Of a stretch of 64,000 nucleotides of DNA, positions 23,621-35,119 are shown piece after piece. The stretch is from assembly GCA_037576195.1 (NCBI GenBank), contig CM075101.1, positions 15,748,001 through 15,812,000 of the forward strand, written 5' to 3'. The DNA comes from Phytoseiulus persimilis (Eukaryota; Arthropoda; Arachnida; Mesostigmata; Phytoseiidae). Each line of letters starts with the position of its first letter. The first letter of the stretch is position 1. The position numbers were made by a program, and so were the translations under genes. Below the pieces are notes generated by a model. That model made no database searches. It was given only the letters and a program-made list of their open reading frames with translations, and was not told the DNA's origin.

Positions 23621-26600
23621 GCCCTTTTCGGTTCTCCATCGGCTCTTCAACTGACGCATCCAATCCCGTTCCGTTGCTGGGATTCGGTTGAGAATTGGTG
23701 ATTCGGAAGCCTGCAGGAGTCGACTCTTCCGTTCTCCTCGATCTTAAAATTCAACAGTTTCGCAAGTCGTCAATTTGCACCGGATCGGTGCCGTTCGAGT
23801 TGCCAGCCGAGACCCTGTGGTCCCGACTTCGATTCCATCAACTTGAGTTGAAAGACTAAATCGCACTATTTGAGCTGCACAAAGTTGAAGCAGGGATCAA
23901 CCATACATGGACTGATTACTTCTTGGCTCTCGTACAGTTTCCTGGTAGCGTTTGGATGTCTGGTATCAAAAGGAACTGTCAAGGTTCTTCAGACTCAGGA
24001 AAACCCCTCAGAACTCATTGAATAGGTTTTCGTTGTACTCGAGGATCCGACTGGACGCATCGATTACCTGGAGCTACGGTAGGAACAGAATCATTCGCGC
24101 CCCGAGTCCTCCTGTCGGCCGACTCTCGCAAGCTTCGGCAAATGTCCGGCTCTCCAGCCTTCGCCATGCCGATTCCATCATCGGAGGAACGGATGGTCCA
24201 GTGCCGTATCTAACAGAGTGCCCCTCACTCGATGCGCTACTGTACTGTACATCACTGAATATGTTACGAATCCTCAACCTTTTCGCATCGAGTCAATAAA
24301 TTCTTCAATCCAGAGGCAATGCTTGCCTTCCTGAATGATAATCTCCTTACGATCCACAACTCAGCCGCGACGACGGGTTCAAAGCATTTCGTGATCTCTG
24401 CACAGGTCGGTGACGGACGCGCGACACCCTCTCTTCATGTGAGTCGGAGGCGAAGTCTCGTGGAATTTAAATAGCTGGAAATCTCTGTTGGGCCGCCCGC
24501 GCTGACGTACCATCGTAGTTACATGTGCAGGGTTGCGTACCCCTGTCATCAGTTGGATCCGTTTGCAAGGCTCCCGCTCCCGAAATGAAACGGGAATCAC
24601 CGTCAGAACGTGTTGCAAAAACTGGCAGTCAAGGCTGAATATCGAATCTCTAGAGAGAACAGCTGGTGTGAGTCAATCAGATGCCTGGATGAAAATGTAT
24701 CACCGTTCCGCCCTTGGCTACATGTTCAAGATTCCTCAGAGCATCCCATCCCTTACGAAGCTCCGTCACGGTGCGAGAATGATGATTGAAGAGATTCCGT
24801 GGGCTTTCTGTTTCTACCCAATATCCATGACTCGACTACAAACTCTCGTTAAACCTACCGCACAGATTTTTGGAATGCTTAAAAGCTGACACCAAAAGCG
24901 TAGAAATCACAGATTCCAGGCAAAGATCTCGAACAACAATGCAAATCTTCTCCCTCTTGACTGTAGCGGCTGTCCTGCTGGCCAGCTTCGGAACTTCTGA
25001 AGGTGAGTTGAACTTGTTCTAAGCGCAGCGTCTGACTCGTTAGGTCCTCGGAAATATTCATAAAACTTCCTCTGGAGGGCTTCCAACGTTAACATATCTC
25101 CAAATCGCCTCTAAGCCCCCGACCAAAGAGCTTGATCGTTTAATTAGGAACCCCATGAAATTGTCCCGCCTTTCGAGCTCGTGAAGTCTGCTCGTGCGGG
25201 TCAATAGCTCTTCACCAAATCATCGTTTCATGACGCAATTTACCCGAACCGCTGTGTGGATGTATTTTGTGCAGAATGAAGTCTCCTCACAGGAGGGCTT
25301 GTTCCGAATCGGCAGAGCTCTCCCATACAAGGAATCCTGCCAAAGCTCCACAAGAAAACTGAGTGCCTCATGGCCACCCTAGGGAGAGTTGAGTCCTCCC
25401 CGCTGGGGCGTGTTTGGGTCATCCGCTCTTACATCGACTGAGCTATGTTAAATACCAAGTCTGTGAGACTCGATAAAGCGGAGACATCATTTGGTGCTGA
25501 TTCAAGACCAGAGCCGTGGCTGTGATTGAGAGGGGTTCTTGTAGCTGGCTTTGTAATTCCAGCTTCGGAAACTGAAGACGAACTGATTTATTCCAGGGCA
25601 AAGATGTGCCCGAGGCTACCGCTGGGATTCAAGGAGACGCATTTGCGGTAAGTATCTCAACGGTTTTGCTCATCTGAAGTGCGCTTGGCTTCACTCGAAA
25701 TCCTCAGTTATCAGAATGTGAACACTGGCGAACATAACACGACGACCATTTGCGGAGGGCATACGAGTACCTCAACTCGAGAGCTTACTTTCCGAGCTCT
25801 GCTATGCGATATTTCATTCCTCTGGATTCAGGCATTCCGCATCACGGTGACTGCGAATGGAGCATACTGTGTCTCTCTGGAAGCTACGCAGCCTCTCATG
25901 AACCCAACCTCTGAATTCAATACAAAGACTATAATGTGTCTGTTTCCTGACAGTGAGGATAATCATCAACGGAAAATGATGTCCACGAACATCCACGTCA
26001 GCTTGTGAGCATTCTTCCTGAATGTGCTTGATGAACTACTGTTGTAAGTGCTGTCAGCTGAAGGCCGGAACCTGGTTACACCTAAAACACTTCGAGTACC
26101 ACTTGGTCATCTGATCGAAATGGTTCGATAGCAAACTGCTCTTTTTCCCCAGGACGCTGCATCCTTATACCATCTTGCGGCTGCACCATGCCTCTAGAGT
26201 TCTTTGCTCACAAGTAATGACTCAATAAAGATATCGGCTGATCATCCCAGCTCCGGAGTTTCCAATTTTCTTCAAAAGAGTGTGCGTGCGACTGAAGATG
26301 GTGCGGAATTCGCGACGGCGTTTCCGTGATCCTGGCATGGTTTTCTCAGAAAACACGAGTGCTTCCCGAAACCAGCTTGCCCGTGAGCAGCGGAAGATCC
26401 TGGTCATTTTCTTCCTGCACGTTGCTCCTAATGATAACTCGGTCTCAATACATCATAATATCATTCGTGATACTCAGCCCAGCTCTTGTTGAGTCAACTG
26501 CGAAGAAAGCGCCTTCACGTTGAATACTCGGGCCGTGTTGTTCATGAACGTTGATTTTCTGATTCAGTACCCTGCAACCGGCTCATGGCGATCTCTCCGT

Positions 26601-26970
26601 CGTTTGCGTCATCCTCATCCAATGTTGGGCGGAATAATAATTATGATTATGAAAAATCATAACCGCAATCATAGAATCGACGAAATCATAATCATAACCC
26701 TTTTCAAAAAACAGGATTCCGGTTATGGTTGATATGAATTCGAGAGTTTGCGGGGTCGCTGAGCCCGATGCAGGTGTCAGTTCCCTCCGACCTTTCCGAC
26801 CTGAGGAGGCCAGATTCATGATTGTGATCTCGGAGTCGTAATCCGACTTTCTGGAAAGTCAAGATTCTGGGGGCTGCTCAAACGTGATCGGGGGTTTTCG
26901 AGATGGGTGATCACGATTCTGGTCTCGGTTCTCGACGTTCCATCCGTCCTGATACGACACCGTTGATCAC
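22870..26970. repeat. Segmental duplication, C block (partner 12580-17990)
   Basis: Collinear with the B block as listed there, about 1.3 kb shorter by internal deletions. It carries peptide gene copy C and ends at 26977, where the hAT terminus CAGGGGCGCAACC begins; the partner sequence continues uninterrupted at that point (17990-18010). Confidence 0.8.
24939..26217 (+). CDS. Cysteine-rich small secreted peptide, copy C (exons 24939-25002, 25597-25647, 26153-26217)
   Basis: Predicted 59 residues, the closest relative of copy B. Exon 1 is the same signal peptide with donor GAAG|gtgagt. Exon 2 after ttattccag encodes QRCARGYRWDSRRRIC with donor gtaagt. Exon 3 after tttttccccag encodes GRCILIPSCGC and a tail ending in AHK before TAA; AATAAA follows at 26224-26229. 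CTTAAAAG at 24878 is 60 bp upstream of the ATG. All five Cys of copy B are kept while neighbouring residues differ (DR against IL, V-L against M-P). Role unknown. Confidence 0.62.
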
Positions 26971-26977
26971 ACAGGAC

Positions 26978-29262
26978 CAGGGGCGCAACCAGCTTTTTTT
27001 CTTGGGGGGGGGGGGGGGCAAGGGATGTGATGATGATGACGATGATGATCTTCATCATGCCGTAGATGCTGAGGACCAGCGTATGACTTTGTGTGCTTTC
27101 TTGTGCGTATGTGCCTTGTGCTACGCTCATTGCAATTAAAACTATTGGAACGGTAGGGAAATAGGCACGACTGCGATTCCGTGATATCTCTCCACAATTG
27201 AGAGGGAACCATCTAATTTATCACGTACACAACGCGTATTGGGAAGTCCGCATGTAAAAGAGTTCATAGGATAAGATCGAGCTTTCGTGAGCTAGCAGCG
27301 AGTAGTTCAACGACCTCCTCAACGGCGATAGGAATTTCCCGGTGAATCTTCATCGCTGTGAGACCGTTGAGCCTCTCTTCTTTCATGGAGGTTCGCAGGT
27401 GTGTTTTCAGCATCTTCAGCACACTGAAAGTACGTTCGGGAGTAGAAGTTGTCACCGGCAGTGTCGCGAAAATTTGGAACAGGGTCGAAATTTTGGGATA
27501 GTCCTCCTCAGAGCTGCGGTTCATCGTGTCCAGTGCGCTTCGCGGTCGCTCCTCCTTCGGGATCTTCGTCCACTTCAGTTTCCAACGTTCATATTCGCCC
27601 TCAATTGTGCGCAAGCTACAACCCAGGTCGTTCTGATAGAATTCCGTCACAAATGTGAGATTCGCTATCCTCGATAAATCTCGGCACAATATATTAAATC
27701 TTCAGAGCTTCTTTTCTACAGTCCTCGAAGAGGCTAGCCATCTCGTTGATGAGTTCATCCAAGTATGGTATGTACAGTGAGACTCTGAAGAATTCTTCAA
27801 CTGTTTGCGAGGGATGGTTCTCTCCGTTTCTCTGAATGTGGCACAATCTAGGGAGTTTGACGTCGATGTCCAGTTGAGAACAAATCGATTCGACCTGGCT
27901 GAAAATTCCGGCAAATACTGCTCCAGCGTTTTCTCTTCGCTGCTGCAAAACAGGCGTCATACTGTCGACGGTATCGAGTGCACTAAATATATCGAGTTCG
28001 GCGGACTGAAGATTTACTGACAGGGGGAGTCTGAGTGACGACTAGCTCTCTATGACGAGAAGGGCTGCCACAAATCCGCACGAGCAAATCGAGGTTAGGA
28101 GCTCATGAGCGCGATGACTTGCGTCTCTCCTGTTTGTGCTGATGTCTTCGAGCGCGCCAACGATCGGCACGAACATCTCCCTGAAGGTAATGAAGGCCTG
28201 GTGACTTTCCACCCATCTGGTCGCACACAGCGGCTTGAGCCTACGCGCCACCTCATCGTTGAAATGTAGCTTGACTTGATTCTCGAGACTGGCGATGCGA
28301 GGGGAAGAGTTCGAAATGAAGGAGTAAACGCTGGCGACCGCGCCCACAGTATTCCTTATTGTTCCATGTTGTGATGAGTGTACCATGGCAAGGTTCAAGC
28401 AATGGCTCGCGTAATGGAGGTATAGAGCCTGAGGAATTACAGATTTTATCTGAGTCTGAACTCCCTTGAACTCTCCACTCATGGTACTGCAACCGTCGTA
28501 CCCTTGTCCTCTCATCTTCGCGATATCGATACCTCCAGCTGTCAAGGTATTCAGGATTAACTTAGAGAGTCCGCTGCCGGTTCGGTCCGATACTTCGCAA
28601 AACATCAGAAAGTTTTCTACAATGACTTTCTTTTTGTAACGTAACGCAGGGAAATTGTAAACTGATCCGATCCGCTCGCATCCCGTGTTTCGTCAGCCAA
28701 AACTGAGAAAAAAAACCGATTTCGACCTTTCTGTTCAATTCTAAGCGCCAAGTTCGATACCTCAGTCCTCCCCAGTATGCTCATCAGATAATACGTATCC
28801 CTAAAAATCATATGCGTATCAGATGAGACACATCCTTGATTTAAGTTCGCATTTCTGGAGGAGAAAAACGTCGAATACGCCGGAAATTTTCGGTTGCCGC
28901 GAATTATTTGAGATTATGGCGGTCATTAACCGCGGTTAAATAACCGTTGCAAAGCCTCCAGAAGTCATGTACGCCGCGGCTCATCCAAAAACTCAAGGCC
29001 CTTGAAACGATGGTAACGAGAGATACGGGGAGCTTTTCGAGCACGCTGAATGCTCGATAGTCTGAAGGCTGAGTAAGTGGCGGAATTTCCAGCAAGCCGA
29101 ATGTAGCGAGCTTTTCGTGATGCAATTAGCGTAGTTTCCGAACTCGTGGAGATGTTTCTGGAGAGACTGTATCCTTGCGCTATACTTTCATCTATCAAAG
29201 TAGAATATAATACACCTTTCCAGTATAATCGAGGAGTTTTGGGGAGGGGGGCATGGACCCCT
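26978..29262 (-). mobile_element. hAT-type DNA transposon, degenerate
   Basis: Left terminus CAGGGGCGCAACCAGC at 26978 is hAT-like; the right end near 29262 reads (complement) AAGGGGTCCATGCC. Minus-strand coding blocks in order: FFFSVLADETRDASGSD..SLRYVTK (28700-28640, start of a DUF4371-like domain), GQGYDGCSTMSGEFKGVQ and YLHYASHCLNLAM (28515-28385), KPLCATRWVESHQ (28235-28195), then the hAT C-terminal dimerisation block LPVTTSTPERTFSVLKMLKT (27455-27395). A frameshift near 28620 and stops near 28040 and 27690 interrupt it. The family resembles ZMYM/THAP12-type hAT transposases. Confidence 0.85.
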
Positions 29263-29539
29263 TCAACGTGAAGGCGCCCTCGCTTCAACAGGAGTTGAAT
29301 TGAATATGACGAATACTACAATTATGTATTGAGATCGAGTTGTCATTCCTAGCCACCCACAAACAACAGAACAATCGGGCAGCCATCTGTTATCGGGAGA
29401 GAGTTGAGTTCTTTGAGATCCTCGAAACCACACTTCAAAAATTTCGAAAACGCGGAGTCTGGCCAACCTTCCGTCGTACGCTAGCTCCTTCTGAGGGACT
29501 TTGAGTACTCGGAAGCTGGAATTATCAGCCGATATCTTT

Positions 29540-31990
29540 ATTGAGTCGTCTCTCGTGAGCAGAGCATCCAGGAGGTTCCGTTCAGCCGCAAGATGGTTAA
29601 CGGTCGAAACGTCCTGGGAAAGAAGAGCGTCTCCTCAGTGAACTGTCTCGATCAAGTCCTACTCTGAGTATTAGGGATGCATTCAAATCCTGGTCGTTGG
29701 CTGAGCGCCCTGAATTACTGACCTCAATTGTTCACCAAGAACATTTAGGAGAGATGCTCACAAGCTGACGTGGATCTCCGTCGGCATCATTTTCCGTTGA
29801 TGATTATCCTCACTATGAGAGAACAGAACGATTAGAGCTCTGTATTGACTCCGTTCGTAGGCACCGTATTGCGGGATCCTGTTTCCGGAGGAATGCAATA
29901 TCCCATGGCAGCGCACGGAAAGAATGCTCTCGAATTGAGGTAATCGGATCCCCTCTGCCAATGGTCGTCGTGATATGTTGGAAGTCTTCTATTCGGATAA
30001 CTCGGGCGTTCAGGATACTTACCGCAAATTCGTCTCCTTGAATCCCAACGGTAGCCCCGGGGACATCTTTGCCCTGTAATGAATTGGTGCGTATATGTCT
30101 GAATGTGAAATCACAAATCCAGACACAAGGACCGCTTCCAATCACGGCTGCGGCAGGAATCCTAACAGGGGAGAGCTTTATCGGAAAATACACCCGCATA
30201 TGAGTTGTAGGCAGAAAACGCGATTGAAATCGCGTGGACTGCTTGATTTACTTCAAGATACGAGCATCTGAGTGGGGAAATTGTGATTCTGGCGGGGGCC
30301 GTGGGGCGGAAAAGTTTGAGAATCGCAGATGTATGCCCGTCGGTGACGAGAACGTTTTTTTTTCTAAAGATTCGCTATCGAGGCTATCCACCCCCCCCCC
30401 CCTCAACATGCTGCAAGCAATGCCTCACTCGGATGGGAATTGTACGCCGCTGATTTGCGAAGAAGCTAACGACCCACAGGAGCGGAGTTGTAAGGGTCGA
30501 TGATCGGACCGATTCCACGAGGTAGAAGGACGGAACTCGGTTGACCGGGTCGCAGAACCGCCTCGGGGACCTCCACTGGAGTTATCAGAGCTGCTCCCGA
30601 GGACATCAGGAGGTCGATGGTGCAGGCCAACTCAACTCACCTTCGGAAGTCCCGAAGCTGGCCAGCAGAACAGCCGCTACGGTCAAGAGGGAGAAGATTT
30701 GCATGCTTGTTCGTGAACTTGCCGAGAAGCTGTGATCTCTGCGCTGTCCGTGCCTCCTTTTGAGCATCTCAAAACATCTGTGCTATGGGAATGACGTGTA
30801 TTTGCAGTCGAGTCTCTGAGATTGGGTAGATACAGATCGTTCGGGAAATCCCTTCAATCATTATTCTCGCACCGTGCGGAGCTTCACATGGGATTGAATG
30901 CCCTGAGAAGTTTGAGATTTCTAGTCAGAGGCAGGACGGTGATACATTCTTATCCAAGCATATGATTGACTCCGACCAGCTGTTCTCTCTAGGATTTCCA
31001 TTTTTAACCTCAATTTCAAATCCTTGCAACAAGTCCCCACGCCTGACGCATACAGAGTTCATCTTATCGGGAGGGGTCTCAGAGACGTTGCAATCCCACA
31101 AAAAAGTTTGACAGAGTCTCCAGCACGGTCTGTAGCATCCCGTATCTGACGCGGGGACTCACAAATCCCAGCAAGAGCTCGATCGAACGTAAATGGGGGC
31201 ATCGTCTTGTACATTCGGTGTTCTCATACTACAACATCTCAAACGACTCGGGTGATGCTTTGGAATACACGACGCGATATGACTCTCCAGCTCGGATGTT
31301 TTCGACTATTTCCATTTCACGGAATCTACCCTTGGACTCACATGAACTGGGAGTTTCTGCGGTTCTGTCCAACCCTTGTCCAGGGGTGACAAAGTGCTTT
31401 GAACGGATGATCGCGGCTTGAGAGGATTCCATATCGTAGGGAATCATGAAAGCAAGCAGAGTCTCTGGATTGAACGATCGATTGTCTTATCGGAATGCGC
31501 TTGAGAATTCGGAACATATTCAATCTTGTACAGTATGAGCGGGGTGCGGAACGCACCGTGCGGCACTTGACCATCCTGAAGACACTTCTGTTCGTCTTCC
31601 GATCATGGGATAAGCATGGCGAAGACTGAAGAGTATAGCATCCTCCGGAAGGGTCTCGTTATATTATTGGACGAATCGACAATCATGCGAAATCCGTCCG
31701 GAAATGATTCGATCTCGTTCCCCATTCCAAAATAACACATCATGATCATCGGCCTCCGATCGATAATTTGAAACATTTTCTGGAACAGGCGAAGTTCGAA
31801 AACTTCTGAGGCTCATACTCCCACACCTTGAGGAAGTCCAGAGCTCCAGCTTTCGGACAGATCCGCCTGATGATTAGGAAAAATTCATTGCGAACTTGCT
31901 CATCCGCAACTGAGCAAAACCGAGCGGCGAAACCCTGCAGACTGCATCCCAACGCTGGATTCGCGAGCATGTCAGAGCTGTAACCGCGAC
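29540..31990. repeat. Segmental duplication, E block (partner 9900-12200)
   Basis: Same order and orientation as the D block: peptide gene on the minus strand, C tract, and a 5' flank that matches to about 12200/31990. Relative to the D+B arrangement the order of the two blocks is swapped (D-B on the left, C-E on the right). Confidence 0.6.
29597..30704 (-). CDS. Small secreted peptide, copy E (exons 30641-30704, 30023-30073, 29597-29613), probably truncated
   Basis: Minus strand. Exon 1 encodes the canonical signal peptide (MQIFSLLTVAAVLLASFGTSE) with GAAG|gtgagt. Exon 2 after ...cattacag encodes QRCPRGYRWDSRRRIC, donor gtaagt. Exon 3 after ttctttcccag reaches TAA after five codons, one substitution away from the CCA context found in the other copies, so the third Cys is lost and the product would be 43 residues. 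AATAAA at 29537-29542 (complement) is kept. Only synonymous or conservative changes occur in exon 2 compared with D. It may be a recent pseudogene or a shortened variant. Confidence 0.42.
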
Positions 31991-31999
31991 CATCTCGGA

Positions 32000-33960
32000 G
32001 CTTGGTTCGCGAGAATTGGAAAACCACCTTTATGGGCTCTTTACAAAAGTGCTAAGAAGTGTCCGAGTACCGCTTGGGAGTCGTCTGCCCGGAAGACGTT
32101 CCTGGCTGTGGGACAAAAAAACTGGGGCGATTCCGGGTGCGCCAAGATGTGTTATTTTGGAAAGCGCAACTGGATCCAATAATTTCGAGTCAAGTCCCAG
32201 ACCGTTTCCTCCAAGCCGCTCGTGCAGCCCGACTCTGCCAGTTTTGAGCTTGGGTCATGAGTTCATGAGTGGTGATGAAAGTCGCGTATACTTGCGGAAT
32301 TTCCGTGCTTTCGCGAACTTCGGCGCTTGATGACGGAAACCGAAATCAGCCCCTAGGATCTTCGCGATTTCGACGATCGAGTTATGTTTAGAAAGCTCAA
32401 GAAGAGGGCCAACGGATAGCATACTTTGTGTTCGGATCCAAGGTGGACGAGTAAATCGGAGACAGATAAGAATAAACTCTCTCTTCTCTTGGAAAAAAGA
32501 TGCGAGATAGTTCTTGTCGAATGTTGGATTCAATCTAGATCGAGATGTCACTGGAAGCCAAAGCTTATGCTGAAAGAATCGCCTACAAAACAATTTTTTT
32601 TTCCAATGCACCCTGTCACACGGATTCCATACTGGAACGCTCGAATCACTCAGAGTGAGTGGCCATGAGCCCTCTAATAGCATGGATCGAAAAAAATCAA
32701 TAATATCGGGTTCGAGCAGGAAAACGTTCCCGGTGGTTCTGGTTTGTGATCTTTATTTGTCAGCATCACCCTCCTCTGAGTCTGTCTCTCTCTTTGATGC
32801 ATCAAATGATCGGTCAGCCCTGTCGCCAGGCGCAGAACTGGTCGGAGAAACCCAGCATTGGAAAGGTATCAGACTGAGGCCGCAACGTAAGAACAGCAGG
32901 CGACTGTTCGGGCCCCGTTAGGACACTCACACCAGGAGCGTCGGACACCTTCTACGTTGTCTCTACCGGGCTCGCAGTCGATGAAGACGCGATAACGGCA
33001 CGCTGTGGAACGTGACACAGCGTAAACGTTCGACCCACTACCCGCGCTCCGTTTTTTCTACCGAGGTCTGCATCCCATTTGGCAGCGTTCGTGAAGGATT
33101 GATAACTTGGGATTTTGGCTCTATTCATTGTTTTGGGACTCACAGACTGTGTGTCACAGTGCACGATGATGAGGCGGTATATGACTGGCGAAAGATCTTT
33201 CACGGCGACTAAGGTTATGACGTTCGCTCGATTCAAATCGATCGCGGTCTATTCTTCTATTTTGTGGAACTTGCCCTTCTTTATGGAGCTTCCATGGAAG
33301 GACTCGCGGTATCGATAACAACCAGCTAAGCAAACGGAATTTGATTGCCACGGCGTGTTCTGAGCTTCCATCTGACGACTCGACAAACAGGTGCATATCG
33401 GCATACCAAAACACAGAGCAGTCACCAATCATGGCGGAAACAGATCAGTCATGCAAATTAGTTCTCCTCCCATCAGAGAAACTCCGGCGGTGATTCGTCC
33501 GAGATCCCAGTCCGGATTCCTCGCAGCACAGCTCGTCCCGTGCAGCAAACGCAAAGTACTCCCAGGGGCAGTCACACCTTTGGAATCACAGGCGGCCAGG
33601 TCGATCAACGATTCTTCTGGGATTATTCTGAGCAAGAATGAGTTTTTCCCCCTGGGACTCTCCCGAACCGAGGCAGAGGCAGACCATCGTTTGTCCTTCG
33701 TAAAGAATATACCCGGCAATAGTCGAGAAGTCGGTCACGTTGTTTATGAGATGACTTGGAAACTTGGCCACAGCATTTATGTATTATTTCCCATAATGCT
33801 TGTAGCAAAGCTGGGTCAACCTCAACTGCGCGGAAGCTCGAAAGCTCTATGGTTGAACTAGTCAGAATCTGCGAAGCCGTCTGTGCGCAGTCCTTGGAGA
33901 ACCGAACCCTAATCTTCATTCTCGTGCTCTACACGACAGCTCCGTTTGAAGCCTCCCCAA
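32000..33960. other. No gene recognised
   Basis: Several open frames of 80-156 codons lie on both strands, overlapping one another, without domain signatures, clear exon borders or poly(A) signals that agree. I see nothing that can be called. Confidence 0.35.
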
Positions 33961-33967
33961 TGCTCTG

Positions 33968-34588
33968 GTGTATTTCCAACCGGGCCTCCAATTCATGAGT
34001 GAATCGTGGGCTATCGGGAAGAAATGCGGATCGCGTGATTGCAAGCACGTCAAGGAATCCATTGACGAATTCCATCTAGAGAAACGTGTTCTCAAACAAA
34101 TCCGCGAGCTGAAAAACTACGAGTGGTACTACAGTCCTCCGTGGAAAATAGGGTACATCCCAAGGACTCAGCTAGCGCTCAAGCGGTACTATTATCATTA
34201 TCAAGCCACACTAATCGTGCCCCGGAAGTGCAATGAAGACTCCCTGTATTCAAACCTTATCATAACACGATCGAATCACGAGGTAGGCAACAGCATCGTG
34301 GCTTTGATGGTGAAAGAGTTCGAAATCAGCGAATTAAAAGGCGTTTCCGATGCGGTTCAGCTCACGCCGATTCACAGTTACCAAACCAGCCTGAGTTTTA
34401 CCGAGATAACCTTCGTCTCCGGTGCTAAGAGAGATTTCATCATCTTGATGAAAAGCTGCACTGGCGTGAGTAGACTCCGCGAAAGCGTTTTCAATCTCAG
34501 AGTTATAAGCTTGAAAAAGCATATCGGCTCCGAAGGTCCATCCGGAATTTCGCTCATAACTACTCATTCTCATGGGACGATGCCTTAA
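33968..34588 (+). other. Unassigned 206-codon open frame
   Basis: The frame opens without a nearby ATG (first in-frame ATG at about 33995) and runs to TAA at 34588. It contains the unusual run LKRYYYHYQATLIVP and mixed polar helices, with no recognisable domain. At this length in about 50% GC DNA a chance frame is possible, so it is listed only as a candidate exon. Confidence 0.2.
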
Positions 34589-34868
34589 GCCCGTCTCCCC
34601 TTCGCAGAATCGGAACACTTTCGTTTACGCGTGCACTCACCTCCCCGTCGGACTAGCAGTTCCCCTGCCGTGGCAAACTACACTGGTATCCAGACTGCTG
34701 CAGTATATGACTGTCGAACTGCCAATCACCGTTACATCTCTTCTTATTCTACCGTTGATGCTCTGCTCCCGTCAGCATCACACCTTAGTCTGCTCGTCCT
34801 CCGTCCTGAGGAGCTCGTACCACCTCCTCAGTGGCAACAACTACAGTTCACTCATCCGCTCGTCTCAT

Positions 34869-34900
34869 CAGGGGCTCCTCATATTGATGAGGAGCCCCTG
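34869..34900. repeat. 14-bp inverted repeat with 4-base loop
   Basis: CAGGGGCTCCTCAT, ATTG, ATGAGGAGCCCCTG: perfect arms. It directly abuts the hAT-derived MITE end and its arms begin with CAGGGGC as hAT termini do, so it is probably a product of the same element. Confidence 0.7.
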
Positions 34901-34904
34901 ATAT

Positions 34905-35115
34905 TGACAAGGGGGCCATGCCCCCCCTCCAAAACTCTTCGATGATATTGGGAAGGGTGGATTATATTCTACTTTGATGGACGAAAAAGTTCCACAAAGA
35001 TTCAGTCTTATCAGGAAAATTCTCACAGGTTTGAAAACCATGTTGATTGCGTCATGAAAATCTCGAGACGATCATCATCATCATCATCGGCATCATCATC
35101 ATCACATCCTTGAAA
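34905..35115. mobile_element. Short non-autonomous relative of the hAT element (MITE-like)
   Basis: The stretch 34911-34990 (AAGGGGGCCATGCCCCCCCT..CAAAACTCTTCGAT..TTATATTCTACTTTGAT) is the inverted counterpart of the right end of the hAT element at 29195-29262. At about 35060-35115 the CAT/ATC-rich stretch ending CACATCCTTG matches the left end of the hAT (complement of CAAGGGATGTGATGATG at 27019). The transposase is absent. Confidence 0.5.
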
Positions 35116-35119
35116 GCAT

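Noticed and set aside
27001-27140. GAT-rich open frame (DDDDDDLHH) as a coding segment
   Set aside because: It is the simple-repeat-rich end of the hAT element.
26970-29270. Exact 8-bp target duplication around the hAT element
   Set aside because: The 8 bp before the left end (CACAGGAC) do not recur after the right end. The right flank belongs to a different block, so a rearrangement after insertion is more likely.
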